DNA of 62,781 bases, from contig JAJACU010000032.1 of assembly GCA_022601345.1 (NCBI GenBank), forward strand, positions 1-62,781, written 5' to 3'. The translations under genes were made by a program, and so were the position numbers. Shown here one piece after another: positions 1 through 7,309 of the stretch. The stretch comes from Chlamydiota bacterium (lineage in GTDB: Bacteria; Chlamydiota; Chlamydiia; Chlamydiales; JAAZZY01). The first letter of the stretch is position 1, and each line of letters begins with the position of its first letter. The notes under the pieces are model-generated. The model was not told where the DNA came from. It ran no database searches and saw only the letters and a program-made list of their open reading frames with translations.

Positions 1-1
1 C

Positions 2-604
2 CGATCTTTGTCTAATCAAAAGCTTAATAGTGGCGCCTATCGCCTCAATATTTTTGCTAGCAATGCACCTAAATTCAAAATAGTGCCATATAATAAATTG
101 CCAACAACAAAATTTTCTTTAAAAGTGCGCACCATGCCATTTGATGATCACTTGGCACACCTCAAAAAACAGGACTCATTTAAAAGATTGCTCTTTAAAA
201 AAAATGCTCAAGAAGAGGGATACAATGATTACCTTTTTGTTGATAAAAATGGTTATATCTTAGAGACAACTATAGCTAATATTTTTTGGATAAATGGGAA
301 AAAGCTTTTTACGCCCTCTAAAAAGCTGCCCATATACTTTGGGATAACTCTCCAAAAGATCATCTGTGCAGCAAAAGACCTTGGTTATCTCATTGAAGAA
401 GTATATGAAAAAGACATTTCAAAAGTTGCACAATCACAACCTTTTATTTGTAATTCTCTTATGGAAGTGCTTCCTATTTCTTTTCTAGATAATCAAGCTT
501 GTGCTTGCAACGTAGATACAGTTGAGAGGCTCTTATCAGCTTATAATATTAAGCGCCAAAGCTCTCTTCTATCCAGTCTTTTAGATAGTCTTGCGAAATA
601 TTAG
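2..604 (+). CDS. pabC: Class IV aminotransferase, likely aminodeoxychorismate lyase (5'-truncated)
   Basis: The frame is open to the left edge, so the N-terminus lies outside the window. The visible 200 residues are the large half of a PLP fold-type IV enzyme. An HLKK stretch matches the position of the PLP lysine in PabC. It is followed by an ETTIANIFW block and, near the C-terminus, an ICNSLMEVLPI block very like the ICNALM segment of E. coli PabC. ADC lyase makes p-aminobenzoate for folate, which would fit the folK gene at 48 kb. A branched-chain aminotransferase is the main alternative, but the ICN-LM block favours PabC. The last 56 bases overlap the convergent proS gene, so the C-terminus is read antisense to the end of proS. 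No terminator is visible. Confidence 0.6.
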   Translation, partial: RSLSNQKLNSGAYRLNIFASNAPKFKIVPYNKLPTTKFSLKVRTMPFDDHLAHLKKQDSFKRLLFKKNAQEEGYNDYLFVDKNGYILETTIANIFWINGKKLFTPSKKLPIYFGITLQKIICAAKDLGYLIEEVYEKDISKVAQSQPFICNSLMEVLPISFLDNQACACNVDTVERLLSAYNIKRQSSLLSSLLDSLAKY

Positions 605-2261
605 CTTTATCGCCTTGACGCGGCTCTATTTCGATTTCCTTATCAGATAAGAAATTCTTCCCGATAATCATTTTATAAGGCATCCCTAAAAGATCACTGT
701 CTTTGAGTTTGAATCCAAGACGCTCTTTTCTATCGTCAAATAGAACTTCAAGCCCCATCTCTTGAAGTTGCTTGTAAATTTTCTCTGCAGCTTGCATCTG
801 GTCTTGGTCTTTTACATTCACAGGGGTAAGAAGGATTTGAAAAGGAGCTATCTCTGATGGCCAAATAATTCCTTTCTCATCATATTTTTGCTCTACGGCA
901 CCTTGGATACATCGACCTACCCCTAGTCCAAAACAGCCCATCAAAAGGGCTTCTGGCTTTCCATTTTCAGTTTGATAAAAAGCTTCTAAAGATGTGCTAT
1001 ATTTGTTCCCTAAGTTGAAGATGTGTCCAACTTCAATACCTCTTTTCTCTTCATAGACTTCGCCTTGAGCAAGAGGACATTGATCACCTGCTTTAGCTTG
1101 GCAAAAATCATAAAAAGTTGGTTCATCACAATCTCGTTTCCATTGCACATTTTTAAAATGAAGATCTTTTTCGTTTGCCCCGCACATAAAATTGTGCATG
1201 TTTCGGCAAGTGTTGTCAGCGACAAAGTCAATGAGACATTTAATAGGACCAATAAAACCTATTTCTGAGCCTGTAGCTTTCTTGATTTCTTGTTCAGATG
1301 CTAACTCTACTTCTAAAGCTTCAAAGTAATTGGTTAGTTTAACAGTATTAATTTCTCGATCAGCACGTATGCCAACAGCTGCAAACTCTGTCTTATCCTC
1401 ATAAACAATTTTATATATGAGTGTTTTGAGCATCATTTGAGAGGGCTGATCTACAAACTTAACTTGTTCTTCAATTGTCTTAATACCTGGTGTAGAAAAT
1501 TTCTCTATAGCTTCATTGTGCTTGGGATATTTGAAGTCTTTTGGAGTACAAGGTGCTTTTTCGCTGTTAAAAGCCAAATCACCAGCAATTAAAACAGAGT
1601 CCTCGCCAACATCAGCAACCAGCTGAAATTCTTCGGACTTCCCATCTCCAATTTTACCCGAGTCTGCTTGAACAATAACATATTCTAGCCCAAGACGCTC
1701 AAAAATCTTTTGATAGGCTCTACGCATTTTTTGATACTGCTCTTGCATTTGTTCTACATTTGCACAAAAGCTATAGGCATCTTTCATGAAAAATTCTTTT
1801 GAACGCATCAGCCCAAAGCGAGGACGGATTTCATCACGAAATTTATTTGAAATCTGATAAAGGTTCATGGGCAGTTGCTTGTAACTGGTAATCCAGTTTT
1901 TTACCAACGAGGTCACAGCCTCTTCATGAGTTGGCCCCAAGCAGTATTCATTCTCATCGCGATCTTGAATAATATAAGTTAACTTTTCAGCCTTGTAGGC
2001 CGCCCACCTTCCAGACTCCTCCCAAATGCTTTTGGGCTGCATAATGGGCATCAAAACTTCCTGAGCTCCTTCTTTCTCTAGTTCTTCTCGAATGATCGTT
2101 TTCATCTTAGAAAGAACTCTCATCATAATTGGAGTATAAGTGTAATGGCCACGTGCCAAACGTTTGATGAGTCCAGCTCGTTCAAGTAGCTGATGAGATG
2201 GAATATCTGCATCATGTGGGGCTTCTTTAAATGTCTTGAAAAAAAGTTGTGAAAGGCGCAT
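549..2261 (-). CDS. proS: Prolyl-tRNA synthetase
   Basis: This class II aminoacyl-tRNA synthetase charges tRNA-Pro in the cytoplasm. At 570 aa it matches the bacterial ProS type (about 570 aa), which carries an editing insertion between motifs 2 and 3. Motif 1 lies around residues 40-75 (GHYTYTPIMMRVL through EVLMP). Motif 2 follows with the FRDEIRPRFGLMRSKEFFMKDAYSF segment, and motif 3 with GCFGLGVGR around residue 445. A C-terminal anticodon-binding domain contains the DDRKERLGFKLKDSDLLG segment. The start codon is only 5-32 bases from the divergent amidase gene, so the two share a very short promoter region. Nothing looks degraded. Confidence 0.97.
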   Translation of the reverse strand: MRLSQLFFKTFKEAPHDADIPSHQLLERAGLIKRLARGHYTYTPIMMRVLSKMKTIIREELEKEGAQEVLMPIMQPKSIWEESGRWAAYKAEKLTYIIQDRDENEYCLGPTHEEAVTSLVKNWITSYKQLPMNLYQISNKFRDEIRPRFGLMRSKEFFMKDAYSFCANVEQMQEQYQKMRRAYQKIFERLGLEYVIVQADSGKIGDGKSEEFQLVADVGEDSVLIAGDLAFNSEKAPCTPKDFKYPKHNEAIEKFSTPGIKTIEEQVKFVDQPSQMMLKTLIYKIVYEDKTEFAAVGIRADREINTVKLTNYFEALEVELASEQEIKKATGSEIGFIGPIKCLIDFVADNTCRNMHNFMCGANEKDLHFKNVQWKRDCDEPTFYDFCQAKAGDQCPLAQGEVYEEKRGIEVGHIFNLGNKYSTSLEAFYQTENGKPEALLMGCFGLGVGRCIQGAVEQKYDEKGIIWPSEIAPFQILLTPVNVKDQDQMQAAEKIYKQLQEMGLEVLFDDRKERLGFKLKDSDLLGMPYKMIIGKNFLSDKEIEIEPRQGDKANISQDYLKDWIEESFGA

Positions 2262-2266
2262 AAGTT

Positions 2267-3574
2267 ATGAATATTTTCTTTTTAGTATACTATATGAATC
2301 GGCTCTTTTCAATCTCAATTCTTGTTTTTATTTATTTCTTTGTATTTTCACCTAACAGCTTAACTAGCTTAGATCTAATAAACAACTTTCAAGATTTTGA
2401 AGTCTATCAAAAAACATTTTCGAAAGAAGAAGTCTACGAAAAAATTGAGCAGATGCTTAAAAAAGACCCCGAGATAGAACTTTGGTACAACATCCAAGCA
2501 GACCGGCTCAATGTCTACGCTTGCCCTGAAGACAAAGTCAAAGATATTCCAGAATTTACCTTATATTTTGGCCATAAAGAAAAGTTTAAAAAAACATTCC
2601 CTTCCCTTGAAAATTCTCATATGCCCCTTAAAGGGTTAAGAATTGCAATTGACCCCGGACATATTGGCGGTAACTACGCGAAAATCGAAGAAAAATATGT
2701 TGAAATGTCACCTAATAGAGAGAAAAACATTTATGAACCTCTAGCCTTTCATGAAGGAGAACTCTCAGTTATCACAGCCAAGAAACTAGCTAAAAAATTA
2801 GAAGCTCTTGGTGCCAAAGTTTTTCTAACTAAATCAAATCCTGGTGAAGTTGTTTACAAAAAAAAATTTGAAGAGTGGTTTCAAAACGATATATCCGAAG
2901 CTATAGACTTGATGACAAGCTACCAAGAAGACCCTGAGCTAAAAAAAGATGAAATCTTTTGGTGGACAAATCAAGCCACTTCTTCTGAAATTTTCCGCTT
3001 AACATATAACTACCTAGATGTTGAAAGGCGTGCAGAGCTCATCAACGCATTTAAACCCCATGTAACGGTCAGCTGTCACTACAACTTAGGATGCCCATAC
3101 GACAAAGATGGAAAATCTCCTGGAACTAGTGCTGATTACACTTTTTTTTTCGTTCCGGGGGCCTTTAAAAAGGGAGATACAAAAAATGAAGCCTTTAGCA
3201 AAAAATCTTTAAAAAATGCTCGATCTCGATATGAGTTTATCCGTTTTATTGTCACAGATGATATTGAGCAGTCTATAGATCTTGCAAAGACAGCGGTAAG
3301 CTACAGCAAGCAAATTTTAAAATCCCCAATATTAAATAATGTCAATTTTGCAAAAGATCAGTGCCTCTACAATAGTGCTGGGATTTACCACCGCAATTTA
3401 TGCCTAAATTGCCTTGTTCATGGTCCTCTTCTATACGGAGAGCCGCTTCTTCAAGACAATTACTCCAATGCTAAAATTCTAGCTTCCAACCCTGATGTGT
3501 TAATTGATAAAGTTGTAAATATTTACTATAGATCTATACTAGATTGGGCAGAGAGCCTCACTCAATCTGATTAA
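2267..3574 (+). CDS. N-acetylmuramoyl-L-alanine amidase (Amidase_3 type)
   Basis: This is a zinc amidase predicted to cleave the lactyl amide between MurNAc and the stem peptide. The Amidase_3 signature is present: DPGHIGG with zinc ligand H132, a glutamate ligand in HEGEL (E165), and HYN (H271). A candidate catalytic glutamate follows in LLYGEP. A hydrophobic N-terminal segment is probably a signal peptide or anchor. The ATG at 2294 (protein starting MNRLF) gives a cleaner signal peptide than the ATG at 2267, and neither has a clear Shine-Dalgarno. The roughly 95 residues before the catalytic domain are unassigned, and a long insertion separates the second and third zinc ligands. The 3' end overlaps the convergent monooxygenase gene by 17 bp. 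Chlamydial AmiA enzymes act on lipid II and septal peptidoglycan, but orthology to AmiA is not certain. Confidence 0.85.
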   Translation: MNIFFLVYYMNRLFSISILVFIYFFVFSPNSLTSLDLINNFQDFEVYQKTFSKEEVYEKIEQMLKKDPEIELWYNIQADRLNVYACPEDKVKDIPEFTLYFGHKEKFKKTFPSLENSHMPLKGLRIAIDPGHIGGNYAKIEEKYVEMSPNREKNIYEPLAFHEGELSVITAKKLAKKLEALGAKVFLTKSNPGEVVYKKKFEEWFQNDISEAIDLMTSYQEDPELKKDEIFWWTNQATSSEIFRLTYNYLDVERRAELINAFKPHVTVSCHYNLGCPYDKDGKSPGTSADYTFFFVPGAFKKGDTKNEAFSKKSLKNARSRYEFIRFIVTDDIEQSIDLAKTAVSYSKQILKSPILNNVNFAKDQCLYNSAGIYHRNLCLNCLVHGPLLYGEPLLQDNYSNAKILASNPDVLIDKVVNIYYRSILDWAESLTQSD

Positions 3575-5162
3575 TTCCTATTAAATCATGAAAGTAGCTT
3601 TCAATTTTTTTAGTTTTAATTTTTTTTGAGATAACCCCAATATAACCGTCAGGCCTCACCATCACCATAAAAGTTTTGCCTATTTTATATGGAGCAGCAT
3701 TTAATCCACCTACATCGAGCCATGCATTGCTCTCACTAATTTCAAGGCTATTTGAAATTAAATGTATTTTTAAAAGATCAGAGTACTTCTTCTCTAAGTC
3801 TTTTTTCACAAGCACAGCCTCACGGCACCGACCTTCTCTAAAAAAAATAAATAAGTTGTGCTTAGTTCCTCTAGTCAGATCAAAAGTATTAGATGCACTT
3901 TGATCTTCAAGAGAAGTAATTTCTCCATCAAAAAAACGACACCCGGCTTTAATAGCTGGGATAAAACTTAAGAATCTACTTGGGGGTTGAATAATGGGAC
4001 TTTTTTTATAGCGCACGGCTATCCCTGAAAACTGATAGACAATCATAGCATGAAAGATTGAGACTTTATTAATCCACTGCAAGACACGAGCATAATAATT
4101 GATTGAAGCTTGTTTGCAGCTTGTCATTATTTTTGTCAGTTTCTCAGTTTCATGCAACGTTTGCTTAGCAACAGGAATGCGCTCTCTAGAATAACTCGCA
4201 AGAAGCTTAGTGTTTGCTTTGTGCTTTATCACATAAGCTAGCTTCCACCCTAGATTATGGGCATCTTGGATGCCCATATTCATTCCTTGTCCCCCTACGG
4301 GGCTATGAACATGTGCTGCATCTCCAGCAATAAATAGACGTCCTTTCCTAAATACTGAAGAGATCCGATGGCTAATCTTAAAATCTTTAATCCATTCAAC
4401 GTCTAGGATATCGAAAAGGGTCGAACTTCTTGAATTAATCATTTCTTCGAGCCTTTCAACAGTTGTTGGCTTCTCTAAATCCTTTTCTTTTCTTTGGCTA
4501 ATTATGCGATAGAGTTTTTCTTTGATGGGTAGAATAAACTGAGCTCCATCATTCCCAATAAAGCTGTTCATTTCATTTAAAGACAAAGAAGTATCCATAT
4601 ACACGTCAGCTAAAGAAAAATGCATTGGGTACTCATACCCTATAAAGTCTCCTGCCATATATCTTCTGACCGAACTATGAACCCCATCACAACCAATTAC
4701 CCATGAGGCGCGAATTATTTCTTTTTGTTCTTCATTATGCACAAGAGTCGCCTCAACATAATCTTGGTGAGGCTTTAAAGCGGTGAGCTTGACACTTCTA
4801 TCAACTCGCACATCATACTCGTGAAGCTTGTCTATTAAGAGGTGTTCAGTTTCATTTTGTGGGAGCGATAAAATAAAAGCATTTGGAGCTTTTAAAACAC
4901 CAAAATCAAGAGTCGCTCTCTTTTTTTTATTGAAATGCAGGTTAATCTTGGTAACTTTAGTCCCCTTCTCTAAGGCTTGATCCAAAATTCCCAAATCATC
5001 AAAAACTTCAAGGGTCCTTGAGTGAATTGCTAAACTTCTAGATTCATGATGAGCTGTGGTTTTTAAGTCTACAACTCGCACAGGAATGCCATAGCGTCTA
5101 AGTGTAATAGCCAAAGTTAAGCCCGTAGGCCCAGCTCCTACTATGAGTACTGGATGGTCCAT
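3558..5162 (-). CDS. FAD-dependent aromatic-ring monooxygenase family protein
   Basis: This flavoprotein hydroxylase belongs to the PheA/TfdB/MhpA family, a single-polypeptide FAD monooxygenase that uses NAD(P)H and O2. The FAD dinucleotide-binding motif GAGPTG is at residues 9-14. The GCDGVHS (DG) motif lies near residue 155 and the GDAAHVHSPVGGQGMNMG (GD) motif near residue 280, all intact. The C-terminal ~130 residues look like the thioredoxin-like tail of phenol-hydroxylase-type members, ending in LVRPDGYIG-like sequence (here MVRPDGYIGVI). From memory, C. trachomatis has a related gene annotated mhpA. The substrate cannot be deduced, and no ring-cleavage pathway genes are nearby. It is transcribed alone, convergent with the amidase and divergent from the SDR gene. 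Confidence 0.85.
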   Translation of the reverse strand: MDHPVLIVGAGPTGLTLAITLRRYGIPVRVVDLKTTAHHESRSLAIHSRTLEVFDDLGILDQALEKGTKVTKINLHFNKKKRATLDFGVLKAPNAFILSLPQNETEHLLIDKLHEYDVRVDRSVKLTALKPHQDYVEATLVHNEEQKEIIRASWVIGCDGVHSSVRRYMAGDFIGYEYPMHFSLADVYMDTSLSLNEMNSFIGNDGAQFILPIKEKLYRIISQRKEKDLEKPTTVERLEEMINSRSSTLFDILDVEWIKDFKISHRISSVFRKGRLFIAGDAAHVHSPVGGQGMNMGIQDAHNLGWKLAYVIKHKANTKLLASYSRERIPVAKQTLHETEKLTKIMTSCKQASINYYARVLQWINKVSIFHAMIVYQFSGIAVRYKKSPIIQPPSRFLSFIPAIKAGCRFFDGEITSLEDQSASNTFDLTRGTKHNLFIFFREGRCREAVLVKKDLEKKYSDLLKIHLISNSLEISESNAWLDVGGLNAAPYKIGKTFMVMVRPDGYIGVISKKIKTKKIESYFHDLIGINQIE

Positions 5163-5230
5163 GAATTACCTCTCTATTTTTTGAGAGTCTTTGATGAAGT
5201 CTAAATTGTCAAATATTTATTTTTAGAATC

Positions 5231-5259
5231 TTGAAATAATAGAGTACATTACATACAGT
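5231..5259 (+). promoter_or_regulatory. Possible sigma66-type promoter for the SDR gene
   Basis: A TTGAAA -35 element and a TACAGT -10 element are separated by 17 bp. The expected transcription start is about 24 bases before the ATG at 5290. The -10 matches consensus at four of six positions, so this is only plausible. Confidence 0.35.
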
Positions 5260-5289
5260 TTTCAATAGATTGATATAAATGGAGCCTTT

Positions 5290-5895
5290 ATGAAAATTCT
5301 TATTGTTGGCGGCACAGGCCTTATTGGAAAAGCTGTTTCAAGTGAGCTTAAAAAACTTAACCATGAAGTGATTACAGCTTCTAAAAATAATGCTGATATT
5401 AAAGTAGATCTTGCAAACCATTCGTCTATAGAAAAAATGTATCAAGAGTGCCCCAACCTAGATGCTCTTATTGCCTGCGCAGGATCTGGAGGAAAAAAAA
5501 GTGACCTTGCCAATCTAACAATTGAGGATTATAAAAAATCTCTTGAACTCAAAGGATTTGGACAAATGGATCTCGTACTAACTGGACTAAAATATCTAAA
5601 TTCAGGAGGATCATTTACTCTTACAACGGGTATTTTAAGTGAAGGAAAGCTTCCACAAACATCTTGCATCACAATGGTTAATAATGCTGTTGAAGGCTTT
5701 GTTAAATCAGCTGCATTTGAACTCCCTAACAATTTACGTCTAAATGCAATCAGCCCTAATGTTATTACAGAAGCCTTAGATCGCTTTGGTTCGCTTTTCA
5801 CAGGATACGAGGGCGTGAGCCTTAAAAGTGCTTCTCTAGCTTATGTAAGATCTGTTTTAGGCAAATTTAACGGCGAGATCCTTAAGGTCTGGTAG
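5290..5895 (+). CDS. Atypical short-chain dehydrogenase/reductase lacking the Tyr-Lys pair
   Basis: This 201-aa Rossmann-fold protein has an N-terminal NAD(P)-binding motif GGTGLIG (residues 7-13), a conserved D at the end of beta-3 (VDLA) and the NAG-like ACAGSGG segment. A typical SDR carries YxxxK after the catalytic serine. Here the equivalent stretch reads SCITMVNNAVEGFVKSAA, with no tyrosine. This resembles a known subgroup of short 200-aa SDR proteins in which the motif is replaced by an MVN-A-EGF segment, so the loss is probably a subfamily trait rather than decay. A GGAG Shine-Dalgarno sits 5-8 bases before the ATG. The 3' end overlaps the convergent MFS gene by 14 bp. Catalytic activity is uncertain. 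Confidence 0.8.
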   Translation: MKILIVGGTGLIGKAVSSELKKLNHEVITASKNNADIKVDLANHSSIEKMYQECPNLDALIACAGSGGKKSDLANLTIEDYKKSLELKGFGQMDLVLTGLKYLNSGGSFTLTTGILSEGKLPQTSCITMVNNAVEGFVKSAAFELPNNLRLNAISPNVITEALDRFGSLFTGYEGVSLKSASLAYVRSVLGKFNGEILKVW

Positions 5896-7309
5896 GTATC
5901 TCATCTTCTTTAGAATCTTTGTTTAGAGTTTTTTTTCTATCAATCCAGATGGAGGCCACAAGAGCTATGCACATTATAAAAGAAACAAAAGCCATTCCTA
6001 CTGAAAAGCCTCGTGCAAATTTTTCTTCAAGACTTGATGAAGCCATGCCTTTGCGCTGAAAAACTATTATAATAATACCCACAATGGACATTGCAAAAGA
6101 GGCTCCCATCTGACGAAAGGTTGCTGCCATTCCTGAAGCCATACCTTGCTGATGTTTGGGTGTTGAATGGATGATTAGTGCATAAGTTGCCATAAAAAAA
6201 GTAGAAACAGAAAGCCCATTGATAACTAAGCCAATTAGAAGCCAAAAATAAGTGAGGGTATGGGCGGTAATTGAGATAAACAGATAGCCTATCGTGCAAC
6301 CGAGAAGCCCCAATTGAATTTGTTTGCGGTATCCTATTTTTTCTGTTAGATGCCCAGCTACAGGGTTCATGATCCCTGCTAATATGGCAACGGGCATCAA
6401 ACAAAGCCCTGCTTCAAAGGCACTTTTTCCAAGTGACTTAATTAGATATAGAGCTATAAAAACGCTAGCAACAAAAGCAAATTGACCGCAGAAAAAAACT
6501 ATGCAAGCAATCGAAAAATTAAAATTTTTCATCAGTTTGAAGTCAAAGAGTGGATGTTTTGCCCGTCTTTCATACCATACAAAGATGGGCAAAAAAAGAG
6601 CCCCTACAGATAAGAGAATAATTATTGTAGCACTTCCCCATCCCCAATTTTCTCCTTGCATCAACGCCGTAATAAGAGGTACTAAAAATGCAAAAAAGAG
6701 AATTTGCCCTTTGAAATCAAATGTTGTATTTTTTTCTCTCTCAGAATCTAGTTCTTTGGTTAGAAAGTAGACTAAAGCAAAGCAACAAACTCCAATAATT
6801 GGGTTAATCCAAAAAATCCATCTCCATGTTCCATAGGTTGTAAAAAGCCCTCCAATAATGGGGCCAACCAAAATTGAAACAGCTGCCATGAAACCAACGC
6901 AGCCCATAGGCTTGCCTCGCTTACCTTCTGGAAATAAATGGAAGACACTTGCAGCAATTACAACAGGGATAGCAGCTCCACCTAAGCCTTGAAAAGCTCG
7001 AAACATTATTAAAAACCAAGGAGAAAATGCGAGTGCACATCCAATTGAAGCTACAACAAAAATTGAGAGGCCCCATAAAAAAATGGTGCGTAGTCCAAGC
7101 ATATCTCCGAGTCTTCCAGAGCTCAAACCAAAGATCGCAAGAGGTAATAAGTATGCGTTTAGAATCCAAAAAAGTTGAGTTTCATTGGCTTCAAATTGTT
7201 CTTGAATTGTAGGCAAAGCAACATTTAAAGCCGTTTGGTCTAAATAAACAGCGGCAAATCCAAGACCCATTGCTAGAAAACCAAGCCATCTCTTTTTTAT
7301 TTTATCCAT
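5882..7309 (-). CDS. MFS transporter, DHA2 (EmrB/QacA) type drug or solute exporter
   Basis: This integral membrane protein has many hydrophobic helices, and its pattern is consistent with the 14-helix DHA2 family. The N-terminal LDQTALNVALPTI segment and the GRLGDMLGLR loop between helices 2 and 3 are the family's hallmark A and D1-like motifs. The RAFQGLGGAAIPVV segment is the antiporter-type helix motif. It presumably exports small molecules by proton antiport across the inner membrane, with unknown substrate. Its first 8 bp overlap the end of the upstream M16 protease gene (ATG inside its terminal codons), so the two genes are likely translationally coupled. The C-terminal tail is short and charged. 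Confidence 0.9.
   Translation of the reverse strand: MDKIKKRWLGFLAMGLGFAAVYLDQTALNVALPTIQEQFEANETQLFWILNAYLLPLAIFGLSSGRLGDMLGLRTIFLWGLSIFVVASIGCALAFSPWFLIMFRAFQGLGGAAIPVVIAASVFHLFPEGKRGKPMGCVGFMAAVSILVGPIIGGLFTTYGTWRWIFWINPIIGVCCFALVYFLTKELDSEREKNTTFDFKGQILFFAFLVPLITALMQGENWGWGSATIIILLSVGALFLPIFVWYERRAKHPLFDFKLMKNFNFSIACIVFFCGQFAFVASVFIALYLIKSLGKSAFEAGLCLMPVAILAGIMNPVAGHLTEKIGYRKQIQLGLLGCTIGYLFISITAHTLTYFWLLIGLVINGLSVSTFFMATYALIIHSTPKHQQGMASGMAATFRQMGASFAMSIVGIIIIVFQRKGMASSSLEEKFARGFSVGMAFVSFIMCIALVASIWIDRKKTLNKDSKEDEIPTRP

Noticed and set aside
6027-6404. 125-codon frame within the MFS transporter gene
   Set aside because: Same strand, different frame, inside an intact transporter; a shadow.
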